The notes under the pieces were generated by a model that saw only the letters and a program-made list of their open reading frames with translations, did not search any database and was not told the origin of the DNA. Below, one piece after another: positions 43,466-53,567 of a stretch of 64,000 bases of DNA. Source of the stretch: Nocardioides coralli (GTDB taxonomy: Bacteria; Actinomycetota; Actinomycetes; Propionibacteriales; Nocardioidaceae); contig NZ_CP082273.1 in assembly GCF_019880385.1 (NCBI RefSeq), forward strand, positions 620,001 through 684,000, read 5' to 3'. Every line of letters begins with the position of its first letter. Positions within the stretch are counted from its first letter, which is position 1. Position numbers and translations under genes: made by a program.

Positions 43466-44137
43466 TCAGAGCTCGACCAGCACCTCGCTGAGCGGCTTGC
43501 GGGTGATGTCGGGCACCCGCGCGTCCGGCGCCGGGTAGCCCACCGGGATCAGCACGAAGGGCCGCTCGTGCGCGGGCCGCTCCAGCACCTGGTTGATCCA
43601 CTTCATCGGCGACGGGGTGTGGGTCAGCGTCGCGAAGCCGGCGCGGTGGAGCGCCGCGAGCAGCAGGCCGACCGCGAGGCCCACCGACTCCTTGGCGTAG
43701 TAGGGCTTCGGGGTCTCCGTACTGCCGTGGACCTCGAACACCGCGATCACGACGGGCGCCTCCTCCAGGAACGGCTTGCGCCAGTCGGTGCCGAGCGGGG
43801 CGAGGGCCGCCAGCCACTCCTCCGACGCGCGGGCCTCGTAGAAGGTGCGCTCCTCGTCCTCGGCGCCCTGCCGCAGCAGCCGCTTGCGCTCGGCGTCGGT
43901 GACGACGACGAACCGCCACGGCTGCAGGTTCGCCCCGCTGGGCGCGGTCGCGGCGGCCCGGACGGCCTCGCGCACGGCCTCGAGCGGGATCTCCTCGGTC
44001 GAGAAGTCCCGGATCGTCCGTCGCCCGGCCATCTCGTCGGCGAACTCGCGGCAGCGGGCGACCGACTCCTCGGGTCTGGGCCGCGGCCGGGCGGGCGCGG
44101 GCACGGTCGGGTGGTCCGGGAGCTGGTCGGGGGTCAC
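43466..44137 (-). CDS. Nitroreductase family protein
   Basis: A 223-residue FMN enzyme with GRRTIRDFS and APSGANLQPWRFVVV, the FMN-phosphate and isoalloxazine-binding segments, and the end motif RKPLSEVLVEL. The N-terminal 20 residues (Pro-rich) are a linker. It reduces nitroaromatics or iodotyrosine-type substrates with NAD(P)H; the true substrate is unknown. It converges with the dehalogenase gene, 6 bp apart. Confidence 0.88.
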   Translation of the reverse strand: MTPDQLPDHPTVPAPARPRPRPEESVARCREFADEMAGRRTIRDFSTEEIPLEAVREAVRAAATAPSGANLQPWRFVVVTDAERKRLLRQGAEDEERTFYEARASEEWLAALAPLGTDWRKPFLEEAPVVIAVFEVHGSTETPKPYYAKESVGLAVGLLLAALHRAGFATLTHTPSPMKWINQVLERPAHERPFVLIPVGYPAPDARVPDITRKPLSEVLVEL

Positions 44138-44205
44138 CCGCCCATCCTGCCCTTGCCGCCGACCCAGGGCCGGAGCAAGGTGGAGGGAAGCACGGAGGTG
44201 GTGTG

Positions 44206-44391
44206 ATGCACGCGAACGTGGGCGACCGCCTGGTCGTCGAGAGCAACAAGGTCGACACGCCTCGGCGTGAGGGCGAGATCGTCGAGGTGCGTGGCGAGGG
44301 CGGCGGCCCGCCGTTCCTGGTCCGCTGGAGCGACGGGCACGAGGGGCTCACCTTCCCGGGGCCCGACGCGCACGTCGTCCCGGCCGGCTGA
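44206..44391 (+). CDS. DUF1918 small protein
   Basis: A 61-residue protein with the typical VGDRLVVES start, RREGEIVEVRGEGG and PFLVRWSDGHEGL, and a final HVVPAG. The fold is a small SH3-like barrel; function is unknown, though it is widespread in actinobacteria. GGAGGTGG upstream fixes the ATG at 44206. Confidence 0.85.
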   Translation: MHANVGDRLVVESNKVDTPRREGEIVEVRGEGGGPPFLVRWSDGHEGLTFPGPDAHVVPAG

Positions 44392-44401
44392 CACCTACCG
44401 G

Positions 44402-45253
44402 TCACGCCCTCGTGGCGACGACCACGAGGTACTCGTAGGCGTACTCCGCGCCCGGCCCGTCGGGCGTGCGGTTCGCCCCGGTGGCGAAGGCGAGGAAGTC
44501 GCGGTCGAAGGCGGCCCGGCGCTCCGGGTCGTCGGCCAGCGCGGCGTACGTCGCGGCGACCGGCCCGAAGGTCTCGGTGAACAGGTCGCAGTAGGCCTGC
44601 GGGCTCGCGGCCCGCTCGAGGTAGGTCCGGCGCTCGGTGCGGAGGTCGCTGACGCGGTCGCCGAACAGCGACCGGACGTGGTCCTCGTCCCCCCACAACG
44701 GCGGCGGCAGGGCGCCGGGCGGTGGCGGCGGCAGGTAGGGCGCGAGCGCACCGAAGAAGTCGGAGATCAGTCCGGTCGGCGTGAAGTTGAGCATCCCGAT
44801 GGTCCCGCCGGGTCGGCACACGCGGGTCAGCTCGTCCGCGACGACCTGGTGGTCCGGGGCGAACAGGGCGCCGAACGACGACGTCACGCAGTCGAACTCC
44901 CCGTCGGCGAACGGCAGGGCCTCGGCGTCCGCCTCCACCCACTCCAGCTCCACCCCGACCTCAGCGGCCTCGCGTCGGCCCGCCTCGAAGTTCTCCGGCG
45001 TCAGGTCCGAGGCGATCACCCGGGCACCGCGCTGTGCGGCGCGGATGGCGGTGTTGCCCGTGCCGGCGGCGACGTCGAGCACCCGGTCGCCGGCCCGGAT
45101 CCCGCAGGCCTCGACCAGCACCTCACCCCCGCCCCACACGGTCGCCTTGGCGAACCGGTGGTAGTCGCCCTGCGCCCACGCCGCCCGCGTCGCGGCCTTG
45201 AGCTGTCGGTCCAGCTCGGTGCTGTAGGGCGCCTCGGTCCTCACCCTGGTCAT
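44402..45253 (-). CDS. Class I SAM-dependent methyltransferase
   Basis: A 283-residue enzyme. VLDVAAGTGNTAIRAAQRG is motif I, IASDLTPENF the acidic residue for ribose and ADAEALPFADGEFDCVTS the following strand. The sequence of UbiE/menaquinone type, but the PPPPPGALPPPLWGDED loop is unusual. Small-molecule substrate is likely. ATG at 45253 has a strong GAGGAGG site. Confidence 0.85.
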   Translation of the reverse strand: MTRVRTEAPYSTELDRQLKAATRAAWAQGDYHRFAKATVWGGGEVLVEACGIRAGDRVLDVAAGTGNTAIRAAQRGARVIASDLTPENFEAGRREAAEVGVELEWVEADAEALPFADGEFDCVTSSFGALFAPDHQVVADELTRVCRPGGTIGMLNFTPTGLISDFFGALAPYLPPPPPGALPPPLWGDEDHVRSLFGDRVSDLRTERRTYLERAASPQAYCDLFTETFGPVAATYAALADDPERRAAFDRDFLAFATGANRTPDGPGAEYAYEYLVVVATRA

Positions 45254-45402
45254 GGCTCCTCCTCGGCCGGGTCGCACGCTCGGCGACCCTCTTGGCGACT
45301 CTTGGGGCGACCGTAGGTCCGCGAGGGAGGGGTGCGCTTCGCCGTAACCGACCACGTCGGTGGCCCCCGGACTGGCCGGTTCTGGCTACGCCCGGAGGGC
45401 CG

Positions 45403-47055
45403 TCACCCCCGGCCGGTGTCGCGCTGGAGCCAGTGGGCGGCCGCGGCGGTGCGGGAGGTCAGGCCGAGCTTGCGCAGGAGGTTGGTGACGTGCCGGTGGA
45501 CGGTGTGCTCGGAGATCCCGAGCCGCTCCGCGACGTCCCTGTTGGCCAGCCCCTCGGCGACGAGGGACAGCACCTCCTGCTCGCGCGGGGTCAGTCCCTC
45601 CTCGCGCTCCGCCCCGGTCCGTCCCAGCAGGTCGCGGGCCCGTCGTGCCTCGGCCTCCGCGCCGAGGCCGACCAGCACTGCGCACGCCGCCTCCGCCTCG
45701 CGGTGCGCCTCGTGGCCGCGGCCGAGGGCGGTGAGGGTGGTGGCGAGGTCGAGCCGTGCCACGGCCGCCTCGTACGGCGCACCCAACCGGTCGAAGCGGT
45801 CGACGGCGTCCTCGAGGAGCCGCCGCCCCGACTCGTGCTCCCCCGCGGCGGCGTCGACGACCCCGCGGGCGGCGTCGGCGGCAGCCAGCACGGGTTCGGT
45901 CCCGATCAGGCGGGAGACCTCCTGCAGCGACCCGAGGGCGTCGCGGGCACCGGCCAGGTCGCCGCTGGCCACCCGGGCCCGGACCAGCAGCTCGTACGCC
46001 GGCGCACGGGTGAGCCGCGACCGCTCGGAGGTGCCGCGGAGGTGGCGCTCGGCCAGCTCGACCGCCCGGCCCGGCCGACCCTCGTCGAGGGCGAGGCGCG
46101 CCCGGGTCAACCAGGCCGGCGTCGACCCGCCGGCGCGCTCGAGGAGGGACCGGGCGTCGTCGGCCCGTCCCTGCCGGCGGCGCAGCTCGGCCAGGCCCTC
46201 GATCGGGCGGCCGACCATCCCCGGCCGGGAGCGTCCGAAGTCCTCGACCGAGCCCTCGAGCATGGTCTCGGCGTCGCGCCACCTGCCCTGCCACAGGTAG
46301 ACGGCGCCGTACTCGGCCCGGCACGTCGCCAGCAGGTAGCGGCTGCCGTAGCGCTCGGCGAGCTCCTCGATCCGCTCGCACCACTGACCCGCCCGCTCGA
46401 AGTCGCGCACCGCGTTGCAGGAGCCCACGAGGAAGCAGCAGGCCCAGGCCCCCGAGATCGGGATGGTGGTCTCGCCGGCGAGGGCGGCGGCGGTGGCCTC
46501 GTCGAGGCATCCCATGCCTTCCTCGACGTCCGCCTCCGAGACGAGCACGGCACCGCGGAGCGCCAGCCCGAGGACCTCCAGGTCGGGCACGCCGAGGTCC
46601 CGGCCGACCTCGGCCGCCCGGGTCGCCAGCTCGAGCGCCCGCCCGGTGTCGCCGACGATCCGCGCGAGGTAGCCCTCCTGGAAGGCGAGCCACCCGTGCT
46701 CGGGCACGTCCGGGAGGCCGTGCAGGTGTTGGTGGGCGCGACGGAGCCAGCCCTGCGCCACGGCCGTGGCGCCCCGGAAGTCGACCTCGTCGGCGGCGAG
46801 CCAGGTCGCCATCCGGGCGGCGTCGACCGGGCTCTGCCGCGTGAGGTAGAGCCGGTAGGCCGCCTCGCGCGCCGCGAAGACGGTGTCGGCGTCGTCGAGC
46901 CACCAGGCGGCCCAGCTCAACCCCTCGTGGGTGCCGGGGTCGTCACCGAGCGAGCCGGCGAAGGCGGCGCGGGCAGAGTCCCACTCCGCGGCCGCCAGGT
47001 GTCGCCAGCCGGCCGCGAGCCGGTCGGCTCTCGCCGCGTCGCGCGAGCCCGTCAC
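45403..47055 (-). CDS. LuxR-family regulator with TPR-like sensor region (paralogue)
   Basis: A 550-residue regulator with the same layout as the one at 31208: helical repeats to about residue 480, then LTPREQEVLSLVAEGLANRD and ISEHTVHRHVTNLLRKLGL, a GerE helix-turn-helix. There is no ATPase. Both keep a LDEAxxxxxxGETT-type segment in the middle (CLDEATAAALAGETT). The signal is unknown. GTG at 47055 is preceded by GACAAT at 7 nt, another possible leaderless start. Confidence 0.85.
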   Translation of the reverse strand: MTGSRDAARADRLAAGWRHLAAAEWDSARAAFAGSLGDDPGTHEGLSWAAWWLDDADTVFAAREAAYRLYLTRQSPVDAARMATWLAADEVDFRGATAVAQGWLRRAHQHLHGLPDVPEHGWLAFQEGYLARIVGDTGRALELATRAAEVGRDLGVPDLEVLGLALRGAVLVSEADVEEGMGCLDEATAAALAGETTIPISGAWACCFLVGSCNAVRDFERAGQWCERIEELAERYGSRYLLATCRAEYGAVYLWQGRWRDAETMLEGSVEDFGRSRPGMVGRPIEGLAELRRRQGRADDARSLLERAGGSTPAWLTRARLALDEGRPGRAVELAERHLRGTSERSRLTRAPAYELLVRARVASGDLAGARDALGSLQEVSRLIGTEPVLAAADAARGVVDAAAGEHESGRRLLEDAVDRFDRLGAPYEAAVARLDLATTLTALGRGHEAHREAEAACAVLVGLGAEAEARRARDLLGRTGAEREEGLTPREQEVLSLVAEGLANRDVAERLGISEHTVHRHVTNLLRKLGLTSRTAAAAHWLQRDTGRG

Positions 47056-47120
47056 CTTGCCGATTGTCGTCGCTGTCGTCCCCGGGTGCCACGGGTCGCG
47101 CGTGCGTGCCTCAGGATGCG

Positions 47121-47741
47121 TCAGCGTGGGGTGCCGACGAGCCGGGCTACGGTGCGGTCGGACACGGGGGCGAGCGCGGCGAGCAGGAGCAGGCCCGCGA
47201 CGCCGGCGGCGACCAGCCAGGCGGTCCGGACCGGGTCGCTGAACGGCCCCAGCGGGTAGGGCGAGTCGATGCCCAGGAACCCGACGGTGACCACGGGGGC
47301 GAGGATCGCGACGGCGAGCACGGCGGCCAGCCCGGAGCCGGGTCGCGCCACGCCCCGCCGCGATGCGAGACCGGCGGCGCCGAGGCCCGTGCCGACGGCG
47401 ACAGCACCGATCAGCAGCCAACCGGGCCGCGACAGCGGCAGGTCGCCGGGACGTGCCAGCACGACGGCCGCCCAGAGGGCGAGCGGCAGCAGGGCCACGG
47501 CGGCCCGCGCCGTACGCCGCCAGTCGCTGCCGCGCGGGGTGACGGTCACGACCGAGGTGGCCGGCTCGTCGAAGACGAAGCCCGCGGCGGCGGCGCAGCA
47601 GGCGAGCAGGGCCGGCAGCATCATCGGGGAGCTCTCGGGCCAGCGTGCGACGAGCGCAGCCACGACCGCCGCGGCGGCGCAGCAGCCGAGGACCGGCTGC
47701 CACGCCACGCCGCGGCGGAGGTACCAGGCCCGCTGGGTCAC
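47121..47741 (-). CDS. Integral membrane protein, probable ABC transporter part
   Basis: A 206-residue protein with six hydrophobic segments (VLGCCAAAAVVAALVA through WLVAAGVAGLLLLAALAP). GTG at 47741 overlaps the stop of the upstream permease-like gene (GTGA), so it belongs to the sigma factor/ABC operon that begins at 50931. The permease role is inferred from context. The C-terminal 30 residues are soluble. Confidence 0.72.
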   Translation of the reverse strand: MTQRAWYLRRGVAWQPVLGCCAAAAVVAALVARWPESSPMMLPALLACCAAAAGFVFDEPATSVVTVTPRGSDWRRTARAAVALLPLALWAAVVLARPGDLPLSRPGWLLIGAVAVGTGLGAAGLASRRGVARPGSGLAAVLAVAILAPVVTVGFLGIDSPYPLGPFSDPVRTAWLVAAGVAGLLLLAALAPVSDRTVARLVGTPR

Positions 47742-48631
47742 GTGGCGACCTGGAACGGGACAGGCTTCGACTGGCGGTTCTCCGACGGTCCGGTGGTCGT
47801 CGCGAGGGCCAGGCAGGCCAGTCCGACGACGGTGACACCGACGATCGCGGTGGTGAGCCGCGAGCTGCGCGCGGTGCGGTCGTGCCAGATCGCGACCAGC
47901 CCGGCAGCGGCACACAGGCACAGCAGGTAGCCGGTGTAGAAGGCGGGGTTGCCGGCGTAGACGAAGGCGGTGCCGTCGGGCCAGCTGCCCGAGTGCCAGA
48001 GCGCCCACGGCGCCCACAGCCGCATCCTCGACTCCTCGGTGTCGGCGGGGAGCTCGGCGAGGATGCTCAGCGCCACGAGGGCCACCACGGCCACCGCCGC
48101 CGCTCCGGGGAAGTGGAGCCACCGGCCGACCAGCACGCCCACCACGGCGCCGCCCAGGCACGCGACGGGGCCCAGGGCGACGAGGATGCTCCAGACCTGC
48201 CAGTCGGGCATGGTGCCGAACCACCACTCGTGGGGATGCACACCCATGATCGCGGTCAGGACCAGCACCGCGCCCGTGAAGACGACACCCGCCGCGAACG
48301 GCACGACGCAGGCCGCCAGCAGGGCGGCGGTGCGCCGCGCCTCGGTGCCCGGAGCGGTGGCGACCGCCTCGACGGCCGTCTCGGTCGACCGCGTGAGCCG
48401 GGCGGTGGCCACCAGGCTGGGGAGGCCGATGAAGAAGGCCGGCAGCACCGGGACCGAGAGGAGGTCGGACGCGACGGGGTCGTCGTCGAGGACGATGGTG
48501 AGCGCCAGGACGCCGAAGGCGAGCAGGGTGCCCACGAGGAAGGCGGGGTGCCGCGCGAGCCGTCGGGCCTCGATGGCGGCCATCGCCCGGGTGCCGGCGG
48601 TGCCGGTCGCGGGCAGCGAGATGCTGGTCAT
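47738..48631 (-). CDS. ABC-2-type permease-like membrane protein
   Basis: A 297-residue protein with about seven helices (FLVGTLLAFGVLALTIVL, FFIGLPSLVATARL, AAVAVVALVALSILAEL and others) and an EARRLARHPAFLVG start typical of ABC-2 permeases. It sits downstream of the ABC ATPase gene (28 bp gap) and overlaps the next membrane gene. Substrate unknown; export or self-protection is usual for such units. Confidence 0.78.
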   Translation of the reverse strand: MTSISLPATGTAGTRAMAAIEARRLARHPAFLVGTLLAFGVLALTIVLDDDPVASDLLSVPVLPAFFIGLPSLVATARLTRSTETAVEAVATAPGTEARRTAALLAACVVPFAAGVVFTGAVLVLTAIMGVHPHEWWFGTMPDWQVWSILVALGPVACLGGAVVGVLVGRWLHFPGAAAVAVVALVALSILAELPADTEESRMRLWAPWALWHSGSWPDGTAFVYAGNPAFYTGYLLCLCAAAGLVAIWHDRTARSSRLTTAIVGVTVVGLACLALATTTGPSENRQSKPVPFQVAT

Positions 48632-48659
48632 GGTGACTCCCGGTGTGTGTGGTGGGTTC

Positions 48660-49525
<866 letters not shown>

Positions 49526-49529
<4 letters not shown>

Positions 49530-50353
49530 AGAACGGCTCCGATCTGACGGTCCGCCCGGGAGCGGATGACGAGGACCAGGCACGCGACCGCGGCCAGGAC
49601 GAGGTAGGCGAGCTGCTGGTCGGCCTCGATGGGCCACGTGGCCGGGAGCCGGCGCAGCGGGGCCACGACGACCACGCTCCACCCGACGGCGACCACCGCA
49701 GCGGCGGCACGCGGGCCCACGAAGCTCGACAGCGCCAGCAGCACCGGCACCAGCATCAGCGCCGGGCCGAGCCACGCCGCAGCCACCCAGAGGGGACCCG
49801 GAAGCAGCAGACCCAGGGCCGCAGTGGCCGGCAGCACCGTGACCAGCACCGCCACCGTGCGGATCAGGACCAGCCGGGTCCGGCCCACGGGCGCGGTCAC
49901 GACCAGGGTCTCCAGCGGGTCCTCCTGCGGGCCGTACGCCGCGGCCACCCCGAGCACGGGCACCAGCGGTGCCACCAGCAGGAACGGGGCCAGCGTGAGG
50001 CCCTCGGCGAGGGCGGTGGCCACCACGGCGAAGGCGACGGCGACCACGGCGCTGACCAGCCACGCGGTCCGCAGCGAGGCGGCCGCGGCGAGCAGCACCG
50101 CGGTGGAGTCGGGCAGCCCCAGCCGGCGGGCGAGCCGGATCGGCAGCGGCAGCGGCGGGCTCTGGACGGCGTCGCGGACGCCGCGCCAGGCGAGCTCGAG
50201 CGGGTTCGGGTCGACGTGGCCGCGGATCGCGGTGCGGCACTCGGCGCAGCGCGTCAGGTGCTGCTCGACCGAGGCGGCGGCGACCGCGTCGAGGCGGCCC
50301 GCGACGTACGCCGCCAGCAGCTCGTCGTCGGTGTGCCAGGTCCGGGTGCTCAT
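49526..50353 (-). CDS. Zinc-finger (zf-HC2) anti-sigma-like domain fused to membrane protein
   Basis: A 275-residue protein. Residues about 10-50 are a putative zf-HC2/anti-sigma domain with HLTRCAECRTAI (H-x3-C-x2-C). The rest has six or so membrane helices (LVSAVVAVAFAVVATALA, LVTVLPATAALGLLL and others) like ABC-2-type permeases. It directly follows the sigma-factor gene, so it probably tethers and inhibits that sigma factor while acting as part of the transporter. ATG at 50353 overlaps the sigma stop and has AGGAGG at the right distance; the ATG at 50359 is too close to it. Confidence 0.82.
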
Positions 50354-50931
50354 CGCCATCCCTCCTGCGGCTCGGTGAGGGCGCCCCGCAGCTGCGCCTT
50401 GGCCCGGTGGAGCCGGGTCTTCACGGTGTTCTCACGGACACCGAGCAGCCGCCCGGCCTCCTTGGTGGTCAGCCCGTCGAGGACCACGGCCTGCACCACC
50501 GCGCGGAACTCCGGCGACAGCCGGCGCAGGGCACCGGCGAGGTCGCCGTACTCCACGCCGAGCAGCACCTCGTCCTCCGCGCTCGGCCCGGTGGAGCTGG
50601 ACCGCGCGGCGTCGGGCTGGGTCGTTTCCCAGTCAGGGAGGAGGATCAGGTCCTTGCGCGACCTCAGCCGCGACACCATCCGACGGAAGGCGATCCCCCA
50701 CAGCCAGGCCGCGACCTCCCCCTCGCCGCGGAACTGTCGGGAGTCCTTCCACAGGGCGACGAAGGTGTCCTGCACGACGTCGAGGACGACCTCGGCGTCG
50801 TTGCAGCGGCGCACCAGCCGGGCGTGGAGCCACGCGGCGTGCCGGTCGTAGAGCTCCTTGAGGGCGCCGGTGTCACCGTCGGCGACCAGCCCGATCAGCT
50901 CGGCGTCACTGCGGCCCCCCGTACCCTCCAT
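50350..50931 (-). CDS. ECF-type sigma-70 family factor
   Basis: A 193-residue sigma factor with region 2 (LYDRHAAWLHARLVRR, VVLDVVQDTFVALWKD, WLWGIAFRRMVSRLR) and region 4 (LSPEFRAVVQAVVLDGLTTK, LLGVRENTVKTRLHRAKAQL). It starts an operon with the zf-HC2 membrane protein, ABC ATPase and two permease-like proteins, each overlapping or close. Release of the anti-sigma domain would switch on its own transporter. Confidence 0.9.
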   Translation of the reverse strand: MEGTGGRSDAELIGLVADGDTGALKELYDRHAAWLHARLVRRCNDAEVVLDVVQDTFVALWKDSRQFRGEGEVAAWLWGIAFRRMVSRLRSRKDLILLPDWETTQPDAARSSSTGPSAEDEVLLGVEYGDLAGALRRLSPEFRAVVQAVVLDGLTTKEAGRLLGVRENTVKTRLHRAKAQLRGALTEPQEGWR

Positions 50932-50990
50932 GCCCTCACTGTCGCACCGGGTGGCCGAAATGGTTCCCGGTCCGGTCAGGTCGGGTTGGC

Positions 50991-50996
50991 TAGGTT
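50991..50996 (+). promoter_or_regulatory. Putative -10 box TAGGTT, leaderless start
   Basis: TAGGTT lies 6 nt before the ATG at 51003 and no ribosome site intervenes. The identical box, 7 nt from the start, precedes glgC. Confidence 0.5.
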
Positions 50997-51002
50997 GACG
51001 AC

Positions 51003-52229
51003 ATGCCGCTCCCCGCCCGTGCCGACGTCGTCGTCGTGGGCGCGGGACTGGCCGGGCTGGCCGCCGCGGTCCGGCTCCAGGAGGCGGGCGTCGAGGCGGT
51101 CGTCGTCGAGGCCGCCGAGGCCGTGGGGGGCCGCGTCCGGACCGACGTCGTCGACGGCTTCCGGCTCGACCGCGGCTTCCAGCTCCTCAACCCGGCCTAC
51201 CCCGAGGCGCAGCGGGTGCTCGACCTCGACGCGCTGGACCTGCAGCCCTTCCAGGCGGGGCTCGTCGTGGCCTGCGCCGGCGGCCGCTGGATCCTGGGAG
51301 ACCCCCGGCGGATGCCGGGCTCCGTCGTGCACGGCCTCACCGCCCCGGTCGGTTCGCTCAAGGACAAGGCGGCCCTGGTCCGGTGGGTGACCGGGGTGGC
51401 GTTCGGCTCGCCCGACACCGTCCTGCACGCCCCGGACCGACCGCTGATCGAGGAGCTGCACCACCGCGGCGTCGGCGACGTGATGGTCGACCGGGTGCTG
51501 CGGCCCTTCCTCGCCGGGGTGCTCGCCGAGGAGGAGCTCACCTCCTCGCAGCGGATGGCCTCGATGCTGCTGCGGTCCTTCGCCCGCGGCAACCCGTCGC
51601 TGCCGGCGCTCGGCATGCAGGCGATGCCCGACCAGCTGGCGGCCCGGCTCGCGTCGGACTCGCTGCACCTCGGCGTCCGGGTCGGGTCGGTCGCCGGGGG
51701 CGTCGTCGCCACCGACGCCGGGTCGGTCCGTGCGGGTGCTGTCGTGGTCGCGGCCAACGGCCACACCGACAGCGCGCTGGGGGTCCCCGGCTCCCCGACC
51801 CGGTCGCTCACCACCTGGTGGTACGCCGCCGAGCACCCGCCGATGGACAAGGCGCTGCTGCACGTGGACGGCGAGGCACGCGGCCCGGTCACCAACACCG
51901 TCGTGGTCACCAACGCGGCGCCCAGCTACTCCGCCGACGGGCGGGCGCTGGTCGCGGCGACCGTCGTCGGTGCGCGTCCCGAGCTCGGTGGCGACGTACG
52001 CCGGCACGTGCGGCAGATCTACGGCGCCGACTCCTCCGGGTGGGAGGAGCTGCGGGTCGACGTGGTCGAGCACGCGCTGCCCGCCCACCCGCCGGGTCAG
52101 CCGCTGCAGCAGCCGGTGGACCTCGGCGACGGCCTCTTCGTCGCCGGCGACCACCGCGACACCCCCTCGATCCAGGGGGCGCTGGTGTCGGGGCGCCGCG
52201 CGGCCGACGCGGTCCTGGCCGCGCGCTAG
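51003..52229 (+). CDS. FAD-dependent oxidoreductase, amine oxidase/phytoene desaturase-like
   Basis: A 408-residue enzyme with the dinucleotide-binding VVVVGAGLAGLAAAVRLQ, GGRVRTDVVDGFRLDRGFQL after it, and a C-terminal FAD-contact strand VAGDHRDTPSIQGALVSG. The family includes carotenoid desaturases and protoporphyrinogen-type oxidases; this branch is typical of actinobacterial genes near photolyases and carotenoid genes. It likely oxidises a polyene or other lipid. Its stop overlaps that of the convergent SRPBCC gene. Confidence 0.82.
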   Translation: MPLPARADVVVVGAGLAGLAAAVRLQEAGVEAVVVEAAEAVGGRVRTDVVDGFRLDRGFQLLNPAYPEAQRVLDLDALDLQPFQAGLVVACAGGRWILGDPRRMPGSVVHGLTAPVGSLKDKAALVRWVTGVAFGSPDTVLHAPDRPLIEELHHRGVGDVMVDRVLRPFLAGVLAEEELTSSQRMASMLLRSFARGNPSLPALGMQAMPDQLAARLASDSLHLGVRVGSVAGGVVATDAGSVRAGAVVVAANGHTDSALGVPGSPTRSLTTWWYAAEHPPMDKALLHVDGEARGPVTNTVVVTNAAPSYSADGRALVAATVVGARPELGGDVRRHVRQIYGADSSGWEELRVDVVEHALPAHPPGQPLQQPVDLGDGLFVAGDHRDTPSIQGALVSGRRAADAVLAAR

Positions 52230-52600
52230 GACACCAGCCGCTTCAGCGCGAGCCGGGCGAGCGGCAGGTAGGGCACCACCAGCGGCCACGGGGCGTGCAC
52301 GTCCACCCATGCGGCGCTGCCCTCGTCGGTGCCGTCGACGCCGTGCTCCATCGTCACGGCGACCGGCCGCATCCCGACCCGCCACGACCACCGGCACGCC
52401 TCGTCCTCGACGCTCAGCACCTCGAACGGCGCGCGCGCCCACAACGGGCCGAGGACCCAGCCCCGGTCGCCGGGCAGCACCGGGTCGACGGTGCCGACGA
52501 CCCCGGTGATCTGGGGTGACCAGGACGGCCACTCGGCGGGGTCGGTGTAACGGCGCCAGACCTCTGCGGCCGGCGCGGGTCCCGTGGCCTCGATGCGCAT
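52226..52600 (-). CDS. SRPBCC-family protein
   Basis: A 124-residue helix-grip protein with the start MRIEATGPAPAAEVWRRYTD and PAEWPSWSPQI typical of polyketide cyclase/dehydrase-like lipid-binding folds, and a W-rich middle strand. It binds a hydrophobic ligand of unknown nature. It is 11 bp upstream-adjacent to TspO (same strand, TspO first), so both are probably in one transcript. Confidence 0.82.
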   Translation of the reverse strand: MRIEATGPAPAAEVWRRYTDPAEWPSWSPQITGVVGTVDPVLPGDRGWVLGPLWARAPFEVLSVEDEACRWSWRVGMRPVAVTMEHGVDGTDEGSAAWVDVHAPWPLVVPYLPLARLALKRLVS

Positions 52601-52611
52601 GCGTCCCCTCG

Positions 52612-53097
52612 TCAGTTGAGCTGCCAGATCGCGGCGTTGAGCAGGGTGGCGAAACCCACCCACGCAAGGTACGGCACCAGCAGCAGCGCGGCAGCCGTCG
52701 ACGTACGCCGGAAGAGCGCCGTGGTCACGGCCACCGCCACCAGCAGCACCACGATGTCGACCAGCGCCCAGCCGATGAGCCCCAGCCCGAAGAACAGCGG
52801 CGTCCAGGCCGCGTTGAGCACGAGCTGCACCACCCACAGCGTGAGCGAGCGGGTCCAGCCGTCACGGCGCCAGACCAGCCAGGCGGCGACGGCGATCGCG
52901 ACGTAGAGCACGGTCCAGACCGGTCCGAAGAGCCACGACGGCGGCGCGAAGCCCGGCAGCTCCAGCTCGCGGTAGGTCTCCGGCGCCGACCCGGCGGCCC
53001 AGCCCCCGAGGCCCGCGGCCACCGCGACCGCCAGCAGGAAGCCGGGCAACGCGGCCCACCGTGCGCCGGTCCGTCCTGGGGGTGCCGAGGTCGTCAT
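52612..53097 (-). CDS. tspO: TspO/MBR tryptophan-rich sensory protein
   Basis: A 161-residue protein with five membrane helices and the Trp/Pro-rich core PPSWLFGPVWTVLYVAIAV, then LVLNAAWTPLFFGLGLIG and the late YLAWVGFATLLNAAIW. TspO binds porphyrins and cholesterol-type ligands and affects light and redox responses; in Rhodobacter it modulates pigment genes. It lies divergent from a second SRPBCC gene and next to the photolyase, which fits a light/pigment theme. Confidence 0.92.
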   Translation of the reverse strand: MTTSAPPGRTGARWAALPGFLLAVAVAAGLGGWAAGSAPETYRELELPGFAPPSWLFGPVWTVLYVAIAVAAWLVWRRDGWTRSLTLWVVQLVLNAAWTPLFFGLGLIGWALVDIVVLLVAVAVTTALFRRTSTAAALLLVPYLAWVGFATLLNAAIWQLN

Positions 53098-53122
53098 GGA
53101 CCCAGTTTGAGGGACTGCTGGC

Positions 53123-53128
53123 TAGTGT
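53123..53128 (+). promoter_or_regulatory. Putative -10 box TAGTGT, leaderless start
   Basis: TAGTGT ends 7 nt before the ATG at 53136; the 38-bp region is shared with the divergent tspO gene. Confidence 0.45.
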
Positions 53129-53135
53129 CGAGGCC

Positions 53136-53564
53136 ATGGAGATCCAGCGCAGTGTCGAGACCCAGGCCTCCCCGGACGCCGTCTTCGCCTACCTCAGCGA
53201 CTTCACCAACACCACCGACTGGGACCCGGGCACGGTGTCCACCGAGCTCGCCCAGGGCGACGGTGGCGTCGGCTCGGTCTACCACAACGTCTCGGAGTTC
53301 AACGGCCGCAAGACCGAGCTCCGCTACACCGTCGTGGAGCACCAGCCGCCGAACCGGCTCGTGCTCCGCGGCGAGAACAAGACCGTCACCGCGGTCGACA
53401 CGATGGCGATCGAGCCGAGCGGCTCCGGCACCCGGGTGACCTACACCGCCGACTTCGAGTTCAAGGGCCTCGCCAAGCTGGTGACGCCGTTCCTCGGCGG
53501 TGCCTTCAAGAAGCTCGGCGACGAGGCCGAGGAGGGGCTGCGCGAGGCCCTCGCCCAGCTCTGA
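53136..53564 (+). CDS. SRPBCC-family protein (second)
   Basis: A 142-residue protein beginning MEIQRSVETQASPDAVFAYL and containing TDWDPGTVSTEL, RYTVVEHQPPNRLVLRGE and a C-terminal KKLGDEAEEGLREAL helix, all standard for the helix-grip lipid-binding fold. It is 4 bp upstream of the photolyase gene, likely co-transcribed; the ligand is unknown. Confidence 0.88.
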   Translation: MEIQRSVETQASPDAVFAYLSDFTNTTDWDPGTVSTELAQGDGGVGSVYHNVSEFNGRKTELRYTVVEHQPPNRLVLRGENKTVTAVDTMAIEPSGSGTRVTYTADFEFKGLAKLVTPFLGGAFKKLGDEAEEGLREALAQL

Positions 53565-53567
53565 CCC

